Assembly: GCF_042466115.1 (NCBI RefSeq)
Contig: NZ_JAXHBQ010000001.1
Coordinates: forward strand, 930,001-994,000
From: SW4 sp042466115
Lineage (GTDB): Bacteria > Pseudomonadota > Alphaproteobacteria > Rhodobacterales > Rhodobacteraceae
Direction: 5' to 3'
Length of the DNA stretch: 64,000 nucleotides
The position numbers were made by a program, and so were the translations under genes. Shown piece after piece: positions 1-9,357 of the stretch (positions within the stretch are counted from its first letter, which is position 1; each line of letters opens with the position of its first letter). The notes beneath the pieces were generated by a model. It made no database searches. It was not told where the DNA came from and was given only the letters and a program-made list of their open reading frames with translations.

Positions 1-1218
1 ATCGACACGCAGCCCGTCGATGTGGTGTTCTTTCAACCAATACAAGGCGTTGGCCATCAGGTAGTTCGACACTTCGCGCCGCCCGTAGTTGTAAACCAGC
101 GTCTGCCAATCGGGGTGAAACCCTTCCTTGCGGTCAGCGTGTTCATACAACGGCGTGCCGTCGAAATTGCCCAGCCCGTGCGGGTCTTCGGGAAAATGGC
201 CCGGCACCCAGTCAAGGATCAGGCCGATGTCAGCGGTGTGACAGGCCGCCACAAAGGTGCGAAACTCGTCCGGCGTGCCAAAGCGGATCGTCGGCGCGTA
301 AAGGCCCACCGGCTGATAGCCCCACGACCCGTCAAACGGGAATTCGGACACGGGCATCAGTTCGATATGGGTGAACCCCATGTCACGCGCGTAATCGACC
401 AACTGCGTGGCAAATTCCAGATAGGACAGCGGGCGGTTGCCATCCTCGGCCACCTGCTTCCACGATCCCAGATGGACCTCGTAAACCGATATTGGCTGAT
501 CGGTGCGATGGGCCGCCGCGCGGCGCCTCATCCATGCATCATCGGGCCAGTCAAACCCGCGCAGGTCGCGCACGACGGATGCGGTTTTCGGCGGATGTTC
601 CGCGCCAAATCCGAACGGATCAGCCTTGGCGGGCAGAAGGTTGCCCTGCTGGTCATGCAGTTCGTATTTATACGCCTCCCCCTCGCCCAAGCCCGGCATG
701 AAGATTTCCCAGACACCCGTCTGGCCGCGCTGGCGCATGGGGTTGCGCCGCCCGTCCCAGCCATTGAAATCCCCAATCACGGACACGCGGCGCGCATTGG
801 GGGCCCAGACGGCAAAATGCGTACCCTGCACGCCTTCGTGGGTCATAACATGGGCACCCAAAACCTGCCAAAGCGCACGGTGCGCCCCTTCGTTGATCAG
901 GTGTTCGTCCATTTCACCCAAGACCGGGCCGAATGCATAAGGATCACCCTGTTCCCATGTGTGGCCGTTTTTGGCGATCCGAAACCGATAGGCAAAGCGG
1001 GTCTTGCGGCGCGGCGCGCGCCCTTCCCAGACGCCGCCAGCAACATGTGTCAGATCGGTGATCTTGCGGCCCGTTTTGGCATCAAGTGCCGTCACGCTAT
1101 CCACCTCCGGCAGAAACGCGCGCAGGGTCAGAACCCCGTCGACCGCGTGCAGCCCCAGCACCGAAAACGGGTCTGAATGGGTGCCTGACGTGATACGGTC
1201 GATTGCGGCCTGATCCAT
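1..1218 (-). CDS. glgB: 1,4-alpha-glucan branching enzyme, 3' part missing
   Basis: Glycogen branching enzyme (GH13): it cuts alpha-1,4 chains and re-attaches them as alpha-1,6 branches in the cytoplasm. Only the N-terminal 406 codons lie in the window. They read MDQAAIDRI from the ATG at 1218, through the N-terminal CBM48 module (FAVWAPNARRVSVIGDFNGW) into the catalytic barrel (YEVHLGSWK, GYQPVGLYAPTIRFG, ILDWVPGHFP). The last complete residues are DGLRVD, so the window ends exactly at the expected catalytic aspartate. It starts 11 bp after the glgP stop on the same strand, so glgP and glgB are cotranscribed. Identification is firm; only the C-terminal half is unseen. Confidence 0.95.
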   Translation of the reverse strand, partial: MDQAAIDRITSGTHSDPFSVLGLHAVDGVLTLRAFLPEVDSVTALDAKTGRKITDLTHVAGGVWEGRAPRRKTRFAYRFRIAKNGHTWEQGDPYAFGPVLGEMDEHLINEGAHRALWQVLGAHVMTHEGVQGTHFAVWAPNARRVSVIGDFNGWDGRRNPMRQRGQTGVWEIFMPGLGEGEAYKYELHDQQGNLLPAKADPFGFGAEHPPKTASVVRDLRGFDWPDDAWMRRRAAAHRTDQPISVYEVHLGSWKQVAEDGNRPLSYLEFATQLVDYARDMGFTHIELMPVSEFPFDGSWGYQPVGLYAPTIRFGTPDEFRTFVAACHTADIGLILDWVPGHFPEDPHGLGNFDGTPLYEHADRKEGFHPDWQTLVYNYGRREVSNYLMANALYWLKEHHIDGLRVD

Positions 1219-1229
1219 GACTTCCCCGA

Positions 1230-3644
1230 TTATTTCAACAGCGAGCGCGTATCCCAGATGTCCTTGGCATAGCCCTTGATCGTGCGATCAGACGAGAACC
1301 AGCCCAGCCGCGCGGTGTTCAGCGCCGCCATTCTGGACCAATGTGGCACATCGCGGAACGCGGCGTCCACTGTGCGTTGCATGTCGTAATAGGTGTCGAA
1401 ATCAAGACTGACGCAGAAGTAGTCGTGATCCCAGATGTTTGTCAGCAACCCTGCATAGCGCCCCGTGTCGCCGCCCGAAAACCGCCCTTCGGCCATCTGC
1501 GCAAGCACGCGCATCAGGCGCGGGCTGGCCTCGATTGCGGTGCGGGCATATCCGTGCATGCTGCGGCGCTCGGTGATTTCGGCGGCGGTCAGGCCGAACA
1601 GGAAAAAGTTGTCCGCCCCCACGTGCTCGCGGATTTCCACGTTGGCCCCGTCCAGCGTGCCGATGGTTGGCGCGCCGTTCAGGCCCAGTTTCATGTTGCC
1701 GGTGCCCGATGCTTCCTTGCCGGCCGTCGAAATCTGTTCCGACAGATCGGCGGCGGGGATCAGCACTTCGGCCATGGAGACGTTATAGTTTTCGGGGAAA
1801 ACCACCTGCAAATAATCGCGTGTGGCCGGATCGTTGTTGATGGTCGCGGCCACATCGTTGATCAGGCGGATAATATCCTTGGCCACGGCGTAACCCGGTG
1901 CCGCCTTGCCGCCGAACACCTTGACGCGGGGCGTCCAGTTGGCGTCGGGATTGTCGCGGATGTCGTTCCACAGGGCGATGGTTTCAAGGATATTCATGAA
2001 CTGGCGCTTGTATTCATGGATCCGCTTGATCTGGATATCAAACATCGCGTCGGGGTTCAGCGCAGCCCCGCCCCGTGCCACCAGCCAGTCGGACATGGCC
2101 ACCTTGTTGGCGCGTTTGGCAGCGCGGAATGCGTCTTGAAATGCGCTGTCGTCCACATTGGCTTCAAGCCCTGAAAGCCGTTCCAGATCATCGACCCAAC
2201 CGGTGCCAATGGTGTCGGTTATCAGCCCGCTCAGGGCGGGGTTGCAGGTATAAAGCCAACGCCGGGGTGTGACGCCATTGGTTTGGTTCACGATCCGGTC
2301 GGGAAAAGCCTGATGTAGCCCCGCGAACACGGTTTCCTTGACCAGTCCCGTATGCAGCGCGGAGACGCCATTGACCTTGTGCGCCATGGCAAAGGCCAGT
2401 TCGCCCATGCGCACGGTGCCATGTTCGATGATGTGAATATCATCGGTCACAGGGGCCAGCACGCGGGCCTGAATCTCCTGAATGATCTGGTAGTGGCGCG
2501 GCAGAACCCGCGAAAACAGGTGTTCGGGCCATGCCTCGAGCGCCTCGGGCAACAGGGTGTGGTTGGTATAGCCAAGACAGGATTGCGCCGTGGCAATCGC
2601 CGCGTCCATATCGAACCCGTGCAGGTCCACAAGAATGCGCACCAGTTCCGGCCCGGCAATCGCAGGGTGCGTGTCGTTCAACTGGATCGCCACGAAATCG
2701 GACAGTTTGCGCAGATCGTGCCCTTCCGATTTGAAACGGCGCAGAATGTCGCGCAGCGATGCAGCGGTGAAAAAGTACTCCTGCTTCAGGCGCAATTCCT
2801 TGCCCTGGTCGGTCGTATCATCGGGGTAAAGCACCCGCGAAATTGTCCGCGCCAAGGCCTCGGGCGCACTGGCGCTGATGTAATCGCCGCGATTAAAGCT
2901 GTCCAAATCGAACAGCACCGTGGGTTTGGCCGCCCACAGGCGCAGGGTGTTGGCCCATTTCTTCTGCCAGCCGACGATCGGCGTGTCATAGGCCAGCGCG
3001 ATCACGGTTTCACCGGCGTGCCACACGGATGCGCCATCCTGTTCTGCCACATGGCCACCAAAACCGATGGGATAGGCCACTTCGGGGCGTTCAAATTCCC
3101 AGACGTGGCGCTGGTTCAGCCAGCCTTCGGCAGTTTCAATCTGCTGTCCATCCTGAAAATGCTGTTCAAACAACCCGTGTTCATAGCGGATACCGTAGCC
3201 GTAGGCGGGGATTCCAAGGGTCGACAGGCTATCAAGGAAACAGGCGGCCAGACGGCCAAGCCCGCCATTGCCAAGTGCGGCGTCGGGTTCATCGGCAACA
3301 ATCCTGGAATAATCCTGCCCCAGACCCGTCATCGCCTGCGCAGCAAGGTCTTCGACCCCCATGTTGACGGCCACATCCTCGATCAGGCGGCCGATCAGGA
3401 ATTCCATCGACAAGTAATAGACACGCTTGCCCTTGGCCTCGTAGGTGGCTTGGGTGCTTTTGAACCACGGATCAACCACCATATCACGCAACGTAAGCGA
3501 CAAGGACATGCGCCAGTCATAAGGCGTTGCGTGCGCTGGGTTTTTCCCGACGGACGTGCGCAGGTGCGACAGGATTTGCGCCTGAAACGCCTCAAGATCG
3601 GGAAGGGAAATATCAGTGGCGGCGGTCATATGGGTATCAAGCAT
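1230..3644 (-). CDS. glgP: glycogen/starch/alpha-glucan phosphorylase
   Basis: PLP-dependent phosphorylase (GT35) that releases glucose-1-phosphate from glycogen. The 804-aa length is normal for the family. Visible landmarks are the N-terminal YYLSMEFLIGR and GNGGLGRLAACF blocks, the glucan/phosphate region around IQLNDTHPAI, IKRIHEYKRQ, and the PLP-lysine motif EASGTGNMKLGLNGA near residue 650. The start used is the ATG at 3644; a second ATG five codons later is possible and neither has a strong ribosome-binding site. It is the first gene of a glgP-glgB unit, lies 108 bp downstream of the GH13 glucosidase gene, and has a perfect LacI-type palindrome 41 bp upstream of its start, suggesting sugar-responsive repression. 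Confidence 0.97.
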   Translation of the reverse strand: MLDTHMTAATDISLPDLEAFQAQILSHLRTSVGKNPAHATPYDWRMSLSLTLRDMVVDPWFKSTQATYEAKGKRVYYLSMEFLIGRLIEDVAVNMGVEDLAAQAMTGLGQDYSRIVADEPDAALGNGGLGRLAACFLDSLSTLGIPAYGYGIRYEHGLFEQHFQDGQQIETAEGWLNQRHVWEFERPEVAYPIGFGGHVAEQDGASVWHAGETVIALAYDTPIVGWQKKWANTLRLWAAKPTVLFDLDSFNRGDYISASAPEALARTISRVLYPDDTTDQGKELRLKQEYFFTAASLRDILRRFKSEGHDLRKLSDFVAIQLNDTHPAIAGPELVRILVDLHGFDMDAAIATAQSCLGYTNHTLLPEALEAWPEHLFSRVLPRHYQIIQEIQARVLAPVTDDIHIIEHGTVRMGELAFAMAHKVNGVSALHTGLVKETVFAGLHQAFPDRIVNQTNGVTPRRWLYTCNPALSGLITDTIGTGWVDDLERLSGLEANVDDSAFQDAFRAAKRANKVAMSDWLVARGGAALNPDAMFDIQIKRIHEYKRQFMNILETIALWNDIRDNPDANWTPRVKVFGGKAAPGYAVAKDIIRLINDVAATINNDPATRDYLQVVFPENYNVSMAEVLIPAADLSEQISTAGKEASGTGNMKLGLNGAPTIGTLDGANVEIREHVGADNFFLFGLTAAEITERRSMHGYARTAIEASPRLMRVLAQMAEGRFSGGDTGRYAGLLTNIWDHDYFCVSLDFDTYYDMQRTVDAAFRDVPHWSRMAALNTARLGWFSSDRTIKGYAKDIWDTRSLLK

Positions 3645-3684
3645 GCTCGTCTTTTTCTAAAGGCCCGCACGGAATCGTGCAGGC

Positions 3685-3698
3685 TGATAGCGCTATCA
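3685..3698. promoter_or_regulatory. LacI-family type operator upstream of glgP
   Basis: TGATAGCGCTATCA is a perfect 14-bp palindrome (16 bp as CTGATAGCGCTATCAG, 3684-3699) with the central CG typical of LacI/GalR-family operators. It lies 41 bp upstream of glgP. A second site at 5410-5423 before the glucosidase gene matches it at 11 of 14 positions. The regulator gene is not in the window. Confidence 0.6.
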
Positions 3699-3752
3699 GT
3701 ATCGTAAGCGGCGCAAAACAGCACCCGCCTATTTTGCAGGGCTGCCTTGCGG

Positions 3753-5363
3753 TTACGCAACAGTATGGTGTTGCAGCCGTGCAATCACAAAGCCGCTGCC
3801 GGACAATGCAACTCTTGTGCCATTCCGTATTTCGGCATTGCGCTGCAGGATCGGATCAGCCGCAACGGGCAGCGTGAATTCAACCTCGGACGCCGACAGA
3901 TTGAACACACAGACCAGACCCTCGCCGCGCGCAAATGCCAGAACCGGTTCGTCCGAAGGCAAGAATGTGGTGTTGCCCTCGCGCAGGTCAGGCTCGGCGC
4001 GGCGCAGGGCCAGCATGTCCTTGTAGAACCCATGGACCGAGTTTTCATCCGCCAGTTGCGCTGCAACCGCACGGCTGGATTGCGCAGGTTTGACGGGTAG
4101 CCACGTGGCATTTGCATCCGAAAACCCTGCATTGGGTGCGTTTTCATCCCAGACCATCGGTGTGCGACAGCCATCGCGGCCCTTGTCTTCGGGCCAGAAC
4201 ATCAACCCCTGTGGATCGGTCAGTTCGTCGTATGACAGGTCCGTGTCGGTCTGGCCCAGTTCTTCGCCCTGATACAGGCAGATCGACCCTTGCAGCGACA
4301 ACAACAACGCACCAGCCTGTTTGGCGAGCGCATCCTGATCAACCGCCTTGGAAAACCAGCGCGACACGTGGCGCGGCACATCGTGGTTGGAAAACGCCCA
4401 GCAGGGCCAGCCGTCCGGTGCATCCTCGAAAAACTCGGTGATCAGATCGCGAAAGTGACCCGCGCTGAATTTCGGGCTTAGCATCTCGAACGAATAGGCC
4501 ATGTGCAGGCGATGATTGGTCGTATATTTCCCCATGATCTCAATGGCGTGGTGGCTTTCGCCGACTTCACCCACAAGGGTGCGGTCATCGTATTCGTCCA
4601 AAAGCGCACGCATGCGTTGCAGAAACACCAGGTTCTCGGGCTGGTTCTTGGAAAAGATGTGATACTGCATCCCGTAGGTGCTGTGCGCGGTGCGGGATTC
4701 CGGTTTGAAATCCGCCGGATCGTCGCGCAACAGTCGATCGTGGAAATAGAAATTCACCGTATCAAGGCGGAAGCCGTCCACCCCCCGATCCAGCCAGAAC
4801 CGCATCGTATCCAGCATGTAATCCTGCACCGCCGGATTGTGGAAATTCAGGTCGGGCTGCTGTTTCAGGAAGTTGTGGAAATAGTATTGCTTGCGGCGCG
4901 GCTCCCACTCCCATGCGGGGCCACCAAAGATCGCCTGCCAGTTGGTGGGCGGTGTGCCATCGGGTTTGGGATCGGCCCAGACATACCAATCGGCGCGCGG
5001 GTTATCGCGGCTGGACTTGCTTTCCTGAAAGAACGGATGCTGGTCGGATGAATGGGAAATCACCTGATCAACGATCACCTTGAGGCCAAGTTCGTGTGCG
5101 CGTGCCACCATCGCGTCAAAATCCGCCAGCGTGCCGAACGACGGGTCGATATCAAGATAATCGGACACGTCATACCCCATGTCGGCCATGGGCGAGGTAA
5201 AGATCGGCGAGAGCCAAATCGCATCAACCCCAAGGTCGGCGATATAGTCCAGCCGCTGGGTGATCCCCTTGATATCACCCACGCCGTCGTTATCGCTGTC
5301 CTGAAAGGATCGCGGATAAATCTGATACGTGACGGACCCGCGCCACCAGTCTTTGCTCGCCAT
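3753..5363 (-). CDS. alpha-glucosidase, GH13 family
   Basis: Cytoplasmic GH13 exo-glucosidase of the AglA / oligo-1,6-glucosidase type, 536 aa, expected to hydrolyse maltose- or trehalulose-like alpha-glucosides. The four GH13 regions are visible: DLGVDAIWLSPIF and VIVDQVISHSSDQHPFF, the nucleophile in DGFRLDTVNF, the acid/base in LVGEVGE, and the transition-state stabiliser in FSNHDVPRH. It begins with MASKDWWRGSVTYQIYPRSFQDSDNDGVGD, which is typical of the family, preceded by an AAGGGAAAA ribosome-binding site. No signal peptide is present. It sits directly upstream of glgP-glgB on the same strand, so imported alpha-glucoside and stored glycogen are probably degraded together. Exact substrate cannot be read from the sequence. 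Confidence 0.92.
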   Translation of the reverse strand: MASKDWWRGSVTYQIYPRSFQDSDNDGVGDIKGITQRLDYIADLGVDAIWLSPIFTSPMADMGYDVSDYLDIDPSFGTLADFDAMVARAHELGLKVIVDQVISHSSDQHPFFQESKSSRDNPRADWYVWADPKPDGTPPTNWQAIFGGPAWEWEPRRKQYYFHNFLKQQPDLNFHNPAVQDYMLDTMRFWLDRGVDGFRLDTVNFYFHDRLLRDDPADFKPESRTAHSTYGMQYHIFSKNQPENLVFLQRMRALLDEYDDRTLVGEVGESHHAIEIMGKYTTNHRLHMAYSFEMLSPKFSAGHFRDLITEFFEDAPDGWPCWAFSNHDVPRHVSRWFSKAVDQDALAKQAGALLLSLQGSICLYQGEELGQTDTDLSYDELTDPQGLMFWPEDKGRDGCRTPMVWDENAPNAGFSDANATWLPVKPAQSSRAVAAQLADENSVHGFYKDMLALRRAEPDLREGNTTFLPSDEPVLAFARGEGLVCVFNLSASEVEFTLPVAADPILQRNAEIRNGTRVALSGSGFVIARLQHHTVA

Positions 5364-5409
5364 TGGTTTTCCCTTTGCCAGATTGCGGGCAACCCTGCCC
5401 TGCCGGTTA

Positions 5410-5423
5410 TGCTTGCGCTAACA
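5410..5423. promoter_or_regulatory. second LacI-type operator, upstream of the GH13 glucosidase gene
   Basis: TGCTTGCGCTAACA, 47-60 bp upstream of the glucosidase start, is an imperfect palindrome around GCGC. It shares 11 of 14 bases with the perfect palindrome before glgP (consensus TGNTNGCGCTANCA). Its position fits a promoter-overlapping operator. Confidence 0.5.
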
Positions 5424-5548
5424 TGCGTTGCCGCCTGCATACGCAGAATTTCGGGAATGGAAAGGTCGCGCGCCGTCTTTTTTGCGGGGTTGTTGCCCTG
5501 TGCCTGCCCATCCCTTTGATTGACATGCTACCGGGTTTTTCTTTACAC

Positions 5549-5564
5549 ATTCTATTAACTGAAT
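5549..5564. promoter_or_regulatory. ATTC-N8-GAAT site (SqrR/BigR/SoxR-type operator)
   Basis: ATTCTATTAACTGAAT is an exact ATTC-N8-GAAT inverted repeat immediately upstream of the AAAGGTGG ribosome-binding site of the metallo-hydrolase gene at 5581. This spacing is the one described for the sulfide-responsive ArsR-family repressor SqrR. A near-identical site precedes soxX (17905-17920). It is probably bound by the SoxR encoded at 19804. Confidence 0.6.
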
Positions 5565-5580
5565 ACGTAAAGGTGGCACC

Positions 5581-6489
5581 ATGACCCTCACGCGGCGACG
5601 TTTCACAACCCTTGCAGCGGCGGGCATCGCCAGCGGTTTCGCACCCCTGCGTGCAAGCATGGCGCAGACCAGCCTTGGCGTGTTTACCCTGACATCGCTG
5701 TCGGATGGTGCACTGACGCTGCCGCTGTCTATGACGCTGGAACATGTCCCCGACGATCAGCGCGCGGCTGTCACGCAACACTATGGGTTTGGCGACACCC
5801 TGACGCCACCCTGCAACGTCACGCTGCTACAAACCGACACCCGCAACATCCTGTTTGATGTCGGTGCCGGCCCCGAATTCATGAGCAGTGCAGGCTTCTT
5901 GCTGGATGCGCTTGACGCCGCCGGCCTTGGCCCGGATGACATCACCGATGTGGTGTTCACCCACGCCCACCCTGATCACATCTGGGGGCTGGTGGATGAT
6001 TTCGACGATCTGCTGTTTGCCAATGCCAGTTACATGATGGGTCAAGCCGAATGGGACTACTGGACCGATCCCGATACCGTGAACACAATCGACGCAGGCC
6101 GCACGACCTTTGCCGTCGGGGCCGCGCGGCGTCTGGCGCGGATCGCAGATCAGGTGACATTCTTTGGTGACGGTGCGGAAATCCTGCCCGGCGTTGCCGC
6201 GCGCGCAACCTTTGGGCACACACCGGGGCACATGGCGTTCGAGGTGCGCCAGGGAAGCGAGGCGATCATGATCCTTGGCGATTGCATCGGCAATCATCAC
6301 CTTGCGTTTGATCACCCCGACTGGAGATCCGGTTCGGATCAGGATGCCGATCAAGGTGTTGCCACGCGTGTGGCCCTGCTGGACCAGCTTGCCCATGAAC
6401 AGATGCAAATCCTGGGCTTTCATCTGCCCGACACGGGGATCGGGCGGGTTGAAAAGGCGGGCAGCGCCTATCGCTTCGTGCAGGACTAA
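5581..6489 (+). CDS. Tat-exported MBL-fold metallo-hydrolase, SoxH-like
   Basis: A 302-aa periplasmic zinc hydrolase of the metallo-beta-lactamase fold. The N-terminus MTLTRRRFTTLAAAGIASGF is a twin-arginine signal ending near SMAQT. The metal motif THAHPDH is present with downstream GHTPGHM and GDCIGNHH. Paracoccus sox operons contain a related exported hydrolase, SoxH, and the position beside the sox cluster plus the ATTC-N8-GAAT site directly upstream supports a sulfur-linked role. The substrate is unknown. It is monocistronic and its stop overlaps the convergent YeeE-family gene by 4 bp. The ATG has a good AAAGGTGG ribosome-binding site. Orthology to SoxH itself is not proven. Confidence 0.75.
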   Translation: MTLTRRRFTTLAAAGIASGFAPLRASMAQTSLGVFTLTSLSDGALTLPLSMTLEHVPDDQRAAVTQHYGFGDTLTPPCNVTLLQTDTRNILFDVGAGPEFMSSAGFLLDALDAAGLGPDDITDVVFTHAHPDHIWGLVDDFDDLLFANASYMMGQAEWDYWTDPDTVNTIDAGRTTFAVGAARRLARIADQVTFFGDGAEILPGVAARATFGHTPGHMAFEVRQGSEAIMILGDCIGNHHLAFDHPDWRSGSDQDADQGVATRVALLDQLAHEQMQILGFHLPDTGIGRVEKAGSAYRFVQD

Positions 6490-7550
6490 ACCACAGCCGC
6501 CGCAGTGCCGCGCCCCTTGCGCAGCAGCGTGTGCGTGGCCACGGCACCGATCCACATGCAGCCCACGGCAACCCATGCTGTCAGCGAAAAGATCGCGCCC
6601 CCCGACATGCCCGCACCAACCGCGCAGCCACCCGCCAGCATTGACCCGAACCCCATCAGGACCGCGCCGATCATGTAGCGTTCCATCGGCGTGTCCGCGC
6701 CAAACCGTTCGATGTGAAAGCCCCCGGTCAGAACCGCAGCCGTGCCCGCGCCAATGAACACGCCCGGCACAAGCCCAAGCCCGAAACCCAGCGGCGGATT
6801 GGGCGCATTGACCAGCGCCATCAACGTATCTGTCGATGGCCCCGTGAATGTCACCGATGTGATCCCCACCACCTCGAACGAGGCCTGCGCCACCTGATAG
6901 GTGCCGACCCAGCCCCCTGCGACCGCAAGCCCGACAAAAGCGGCACTTGTGATCCATGACAATGCAACGCCCTTGCGCGACGCGAATACCAACGCAGCCG
7001 ACAGGCACAGCGCAGCCAATGCAGCTGCGATGGGCGCCGTGATCCCGACCAAGGCCAGCAGATCACGCGATGTGCCCCCCGGCACGGCCCACAGCGTGGA
7101 CAGTGTTTCGCGCACGGGCGCCAGAACACCGGTCAGCGAGGCCTGCGCGACGATCGTCAGCACCAGCCCTGTCAGCATCGCGCGCAGGTTTCCTGTGGCT
7201 GACAGAACCAGCAATCGGCTGGCGCATCCGCGCGCAAGGATCATGCCGATGCCAAACATCAACCCGCCAATGACCGCGCCGGACATGCTGCCGACATTGG
7301 CAAGCTGGCGCGCATCAACCACGTTCAGCCAGCCCAGCGTGATCGCCAGTTGCACAGCAAACAAGGCCGCAAAAAAGGCCACCAGCCAGATCGCAAAACG
7401 CCCGCCCCATTGCCCGTCGGCAACTTCGACCGTGGCGGCACGCAGACAAAACCGCGACTGATAGGCCGCCGCGCCAAACACGATCCCGACAATCAGGCCC
7501 AACGCGGTCAGGATCGTTCCTTCGCCAAATGTCTCTAACAGGTTTTCCAT
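6486..7550 (-). CDS. YeeE/YedE family sulfur-compound transporter
   Basis: A 354-aa integral membrane protein with about nine to ten hydrophobic helices. It has the YeeE/YedE (TsuA/PmpAB) hallmarks: two pseudo-repeats each with a conserved cysteine loop, seen as RFCLRAA, GMILARGCASRL and LAGGCAVGAGMSGG. TsuA imports thiosulfate through such cysteines. The start was placed at MENLLETFGEG (7550) because the ten preceding in-frame codons are not membrane-like. It lies 64 bp downstream of hemA on the same strand and may be the last gene of the long sox transcript. A second member of the family lies at 20188. The transported species is inferred, not known. Confidence 0.85.
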   Translation of the reverse strand: MENLLETFGEGTILTALGLIVGIVFGAAAYQSRFCLRAATVEVADGQWGGRFAIWLVAFFAALFAVQLAITLGWLNVVDARQLANVGSMSGAVIGGLMFGIGMILARGCASRLLVLSATGNLRAMLTGLVLTIVAQASLTGVLAPVRETLSTLWAVPGGTSRDLLALVGITAPIAAALAALCLSAALVFASRKGVALSWITSAAFVGLAVAGGWVGTYQVAQASFEVVGITSVTFTGPSTDTLMALVNAPNPPLGFGLGLVPGVFIGAGTAAVLTGGFHIERFGADTPMERYMIGAVLMGFGSMLAGGCAVGAGMSGGAIFSLTAWVAVGCMWIGAVATHTLLRKGRGTAAAVV

Positions 7551-7614
7551 ATCAGACCCCAGTTTTGCCTGACCTAGCACAGCCGCAAAAGCCCGCCTTG
7601 CGCGAGATCAAACC

Positions 7615-8838
7615 CTACTGCGCCGCCATGGGCAAACGCGCCAGTTGGCACTGTGCCCAGAGTGTTTCCAGCGCGCCGACCAGGGCGTCGATATCGGCCT
7701 GGCTATGCACGGGCGACGGGGTGATGCGCAGCCGTTCGGTGCCTTTGGGCACGGTCGGATAGTTGATCGGCTGGATGTAGATGCCGAACCGGTCCATCAG
7801 CACGTCCGACAGGTATTTGCATTTCACCGGATCGCCCACCATCACCGGAATGATGTGGCTGGGGTTGTCGATATGCGGGATTCCCGCCGCTTCAAGGCGT
7901 GCGCGCACCTGTGCCACACGGGCCTGCTGGCCTTCGCGTTCGATATTGGATTGCTTGAGGTGGCGGATCGAGGCACAAGCGCCCGCCGCCACGGCAGGTG
8001 GCAGGGCGGTCGTAAAGATGAACCCGCTCGCGAACGAGCGCACAAAATCGCAGACCGCGGCACTGCCCGCGATATAGCCGCCGACCACGCCAAAGGCCTT
8101 GCCCAGCGTCCCTTCGATCACGGTGATCCGGTCCATCAGCCCTTCGCGTTCGGCAATCCCGCCGCCGCGCGGGCCATACATGCCCACGGCGTGCACCTCG
8201 TCCAGATAGGTCATCGCGTTGTATTTGTCGGCCAGATCGCAAATCTCGCGGATCGGGGCGATGTCCCCGTCCATCGAATAGACGGATTCAAAGGCGATCA
8301 GTTTTGGGCGGTCCAGCGGCTGCGCGGCAAGTTTCGCCTCCAAGTCGGCCAGATCGTTGTGTTTCCAGATCTGACGCTCGGCCCGTGAATGGCGGATGCC
8401 TTCGATCATGCTCGCGTGGTTCAGCGCGTCCGACAGCACAAGGCAGTTCGGGATTTTCGACGCCAAAGTGCCAAGGGCCGCCCAGTTGGAAACATAACCG
8501 CTGGTGAACAGCAACGCGTCTTCCTTGCCGTGCAGATCGGCCAGCTCGCGTTCCAGCAAAACGTGATGATGGGTCGTGCCAGAGATGTTGCGGGTGCCGC
8601 CTGCGCCCGCGCCGACCTTGTCGAGCGCATCGTGCATCGCGTCCAGCACCTTGGGGTGCTGGCCCATCCCAAGATAATCATTGGAACACCAGATCGTGAC
8701 AGGGCGCACCACATCACCCAGATGATTGGCCGCCCGCGGAAACGCACCCCGCTCCCGCGCAAGATCGGCAAAGACGCGGTAGTTGCCTTCGTCGCGCAAG
8801 CTTGTCAGCTGCGCGTTAAAAAAGTCGGTGTAGTTCAT
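7615..8838 (-). CDS. hemA: 5-aminolevulinate synthase
   Basis: PLP enzyme that condenses succinyl-CoA and glycine to 5-aminolevulinate, the first committed step of haem synthesis in alphaproteobacteria. The 407-aa length is normal. Visible motifs are [11 protein letters not shown] at the start, [41 protein letters not shown] and the PLP-lysine loop [18 protein letters not shown]. The GGAGG ribosome-binding site overlaps the stop codon of the preceding DUF302 gene (8-bp gap), so translation is coupled to the tail of the sox operon. That places haem supply under the same transcript as five c-type haem proteins. A second hemA elsewhere in the genome is likely but cannot be seen here. Confidence 0.97.
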   Translation of the reverse strand: MNYTDFFNAQLTSLRDEGNYRVFADLARERGAFPRAANHLGDVVRPVTIWCSNDYLGMGQHPKVLDAMHDALDKVGAGAGGTRNISGTTHHHVLLERELADLHGKEDALLFTSGYVSNWAALGTLASKIPNCLVLSDALNHASMIEGIRHSRAERQIWKHNDLADLEAKLAAQPLDRPKLIAFESVYSMDGDIAPIREICDLADKYNAMTYLDEVHAVGMYGPRGGGIAEREGLMDRITVIEGTLGKAFGVVGGYIAGSAAVCDFVRSFASGFIFTTALPPAVAAGACASIRHLKQSNIEREGQQARVAQVRARLEAAGIPHIDNPSHIIPVMVGDPVKCKYLSDVLMDRFGIYIQPINYPTVPKGTERLRITPSPVHSQADIDALVGALETLWAQCQLARLPMAAQ

Positions 8839-8846
8839 CGGCGGTT

Positions 8847-9278
8847 TTATCCTCCAAGGGCGTCTTGAACAATCTCATCCAGCAACGCCTGAACCTTTTG
8901 CATTTCGCCCTCGGGATAGTTGCGATGGCCAATCATGACCTCGCCATTCCGTTCGGTGACAAAGATACCGTAGGGGCAGTGGGCGATGTTCATGTGATCG
9001 GCTTCCATCACCTCACGCGACAGGGTTGCCGAGCAGAACAGAAAGATATCGGCGCCCGCAAAGATTTCGACGTCGCTGCCAACGTCAGCGCCCGTGCGGT
9101 TCAGCATGTCGCCCGTGTGGCTGACGTAATCAATCACCAGACCCTTGCCGACAATCGCGGTTTCCACCGAAAACGTGGCGTCCTCAAACGTCCCATCAAA
9201 GGGATAAACACTCGCCTCTTGGGCAGTGGCAAACGAACTGACAAAGCCCAAACAGGCCGCAAGTAGAAAACGTTTCAT
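8847..9278 (-). CDS. secreted DUF302 family protein
   Basis: A 143-aa protein with a cleavable signal peptide ([20 protein letters not shown]) followed by one DUF302 domain ([27 protein letters not shown] near residue 30, then [30 protein letters not shown]). It has two cysteines in conserved places. The function of DUF302 is not known; the domain is often found in sulfur-oxidation or redox loci. It has a GGAGG ribosome-binding site, follows soxF after 79 bp that contain a strong hairpin, and is coupled to hemA downstream. Periplasmic location matches that of the Sox enzymes. Confidence 0.85.
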   Translation of the reverse strand: MKRFLLAACLGFVSSFATAQEASVYPFDGTFEDATFSVETAIVGKGLVIDYVSHTGDMLNRTGADVGSDVEIFAGADIFLFCSATLSREVMEADHMNIAHCPYGIFVTERNGEVMIGHRNYPEGEMQKVQALLDEIVQDALGG

Positions 9279-9323
9279 TTCAAGTCCTCCATAGTGACAC
9301 CGCAGTCTAACGCGGTGTCGATG

Positions 9324-9353
9324 ATCGGGCCTTGCGCGAAATCAAGGCCCGAT
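9324..9353 (-). other. intercistronic hairpin between soxF and the DUF302 gene
   Basis: A perfect 11-bp inverted repeat (ATCGGGCCTTG / CAAGGCCCGAT) with an 8-nt loop lies five bases past the soxF stop. No U-tract follows, so it is more likely an RNA-stabilising or partially terminating structure than a full terminator. Confidence 0.5.
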
Positions 9354-9357
9354 GCGT

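Noticed and set aside
1341..2174. Plus-strand open frame inside glgP
   Set aside because: Antiparallel shadow of glgP with His/Gly-rich nonsense.
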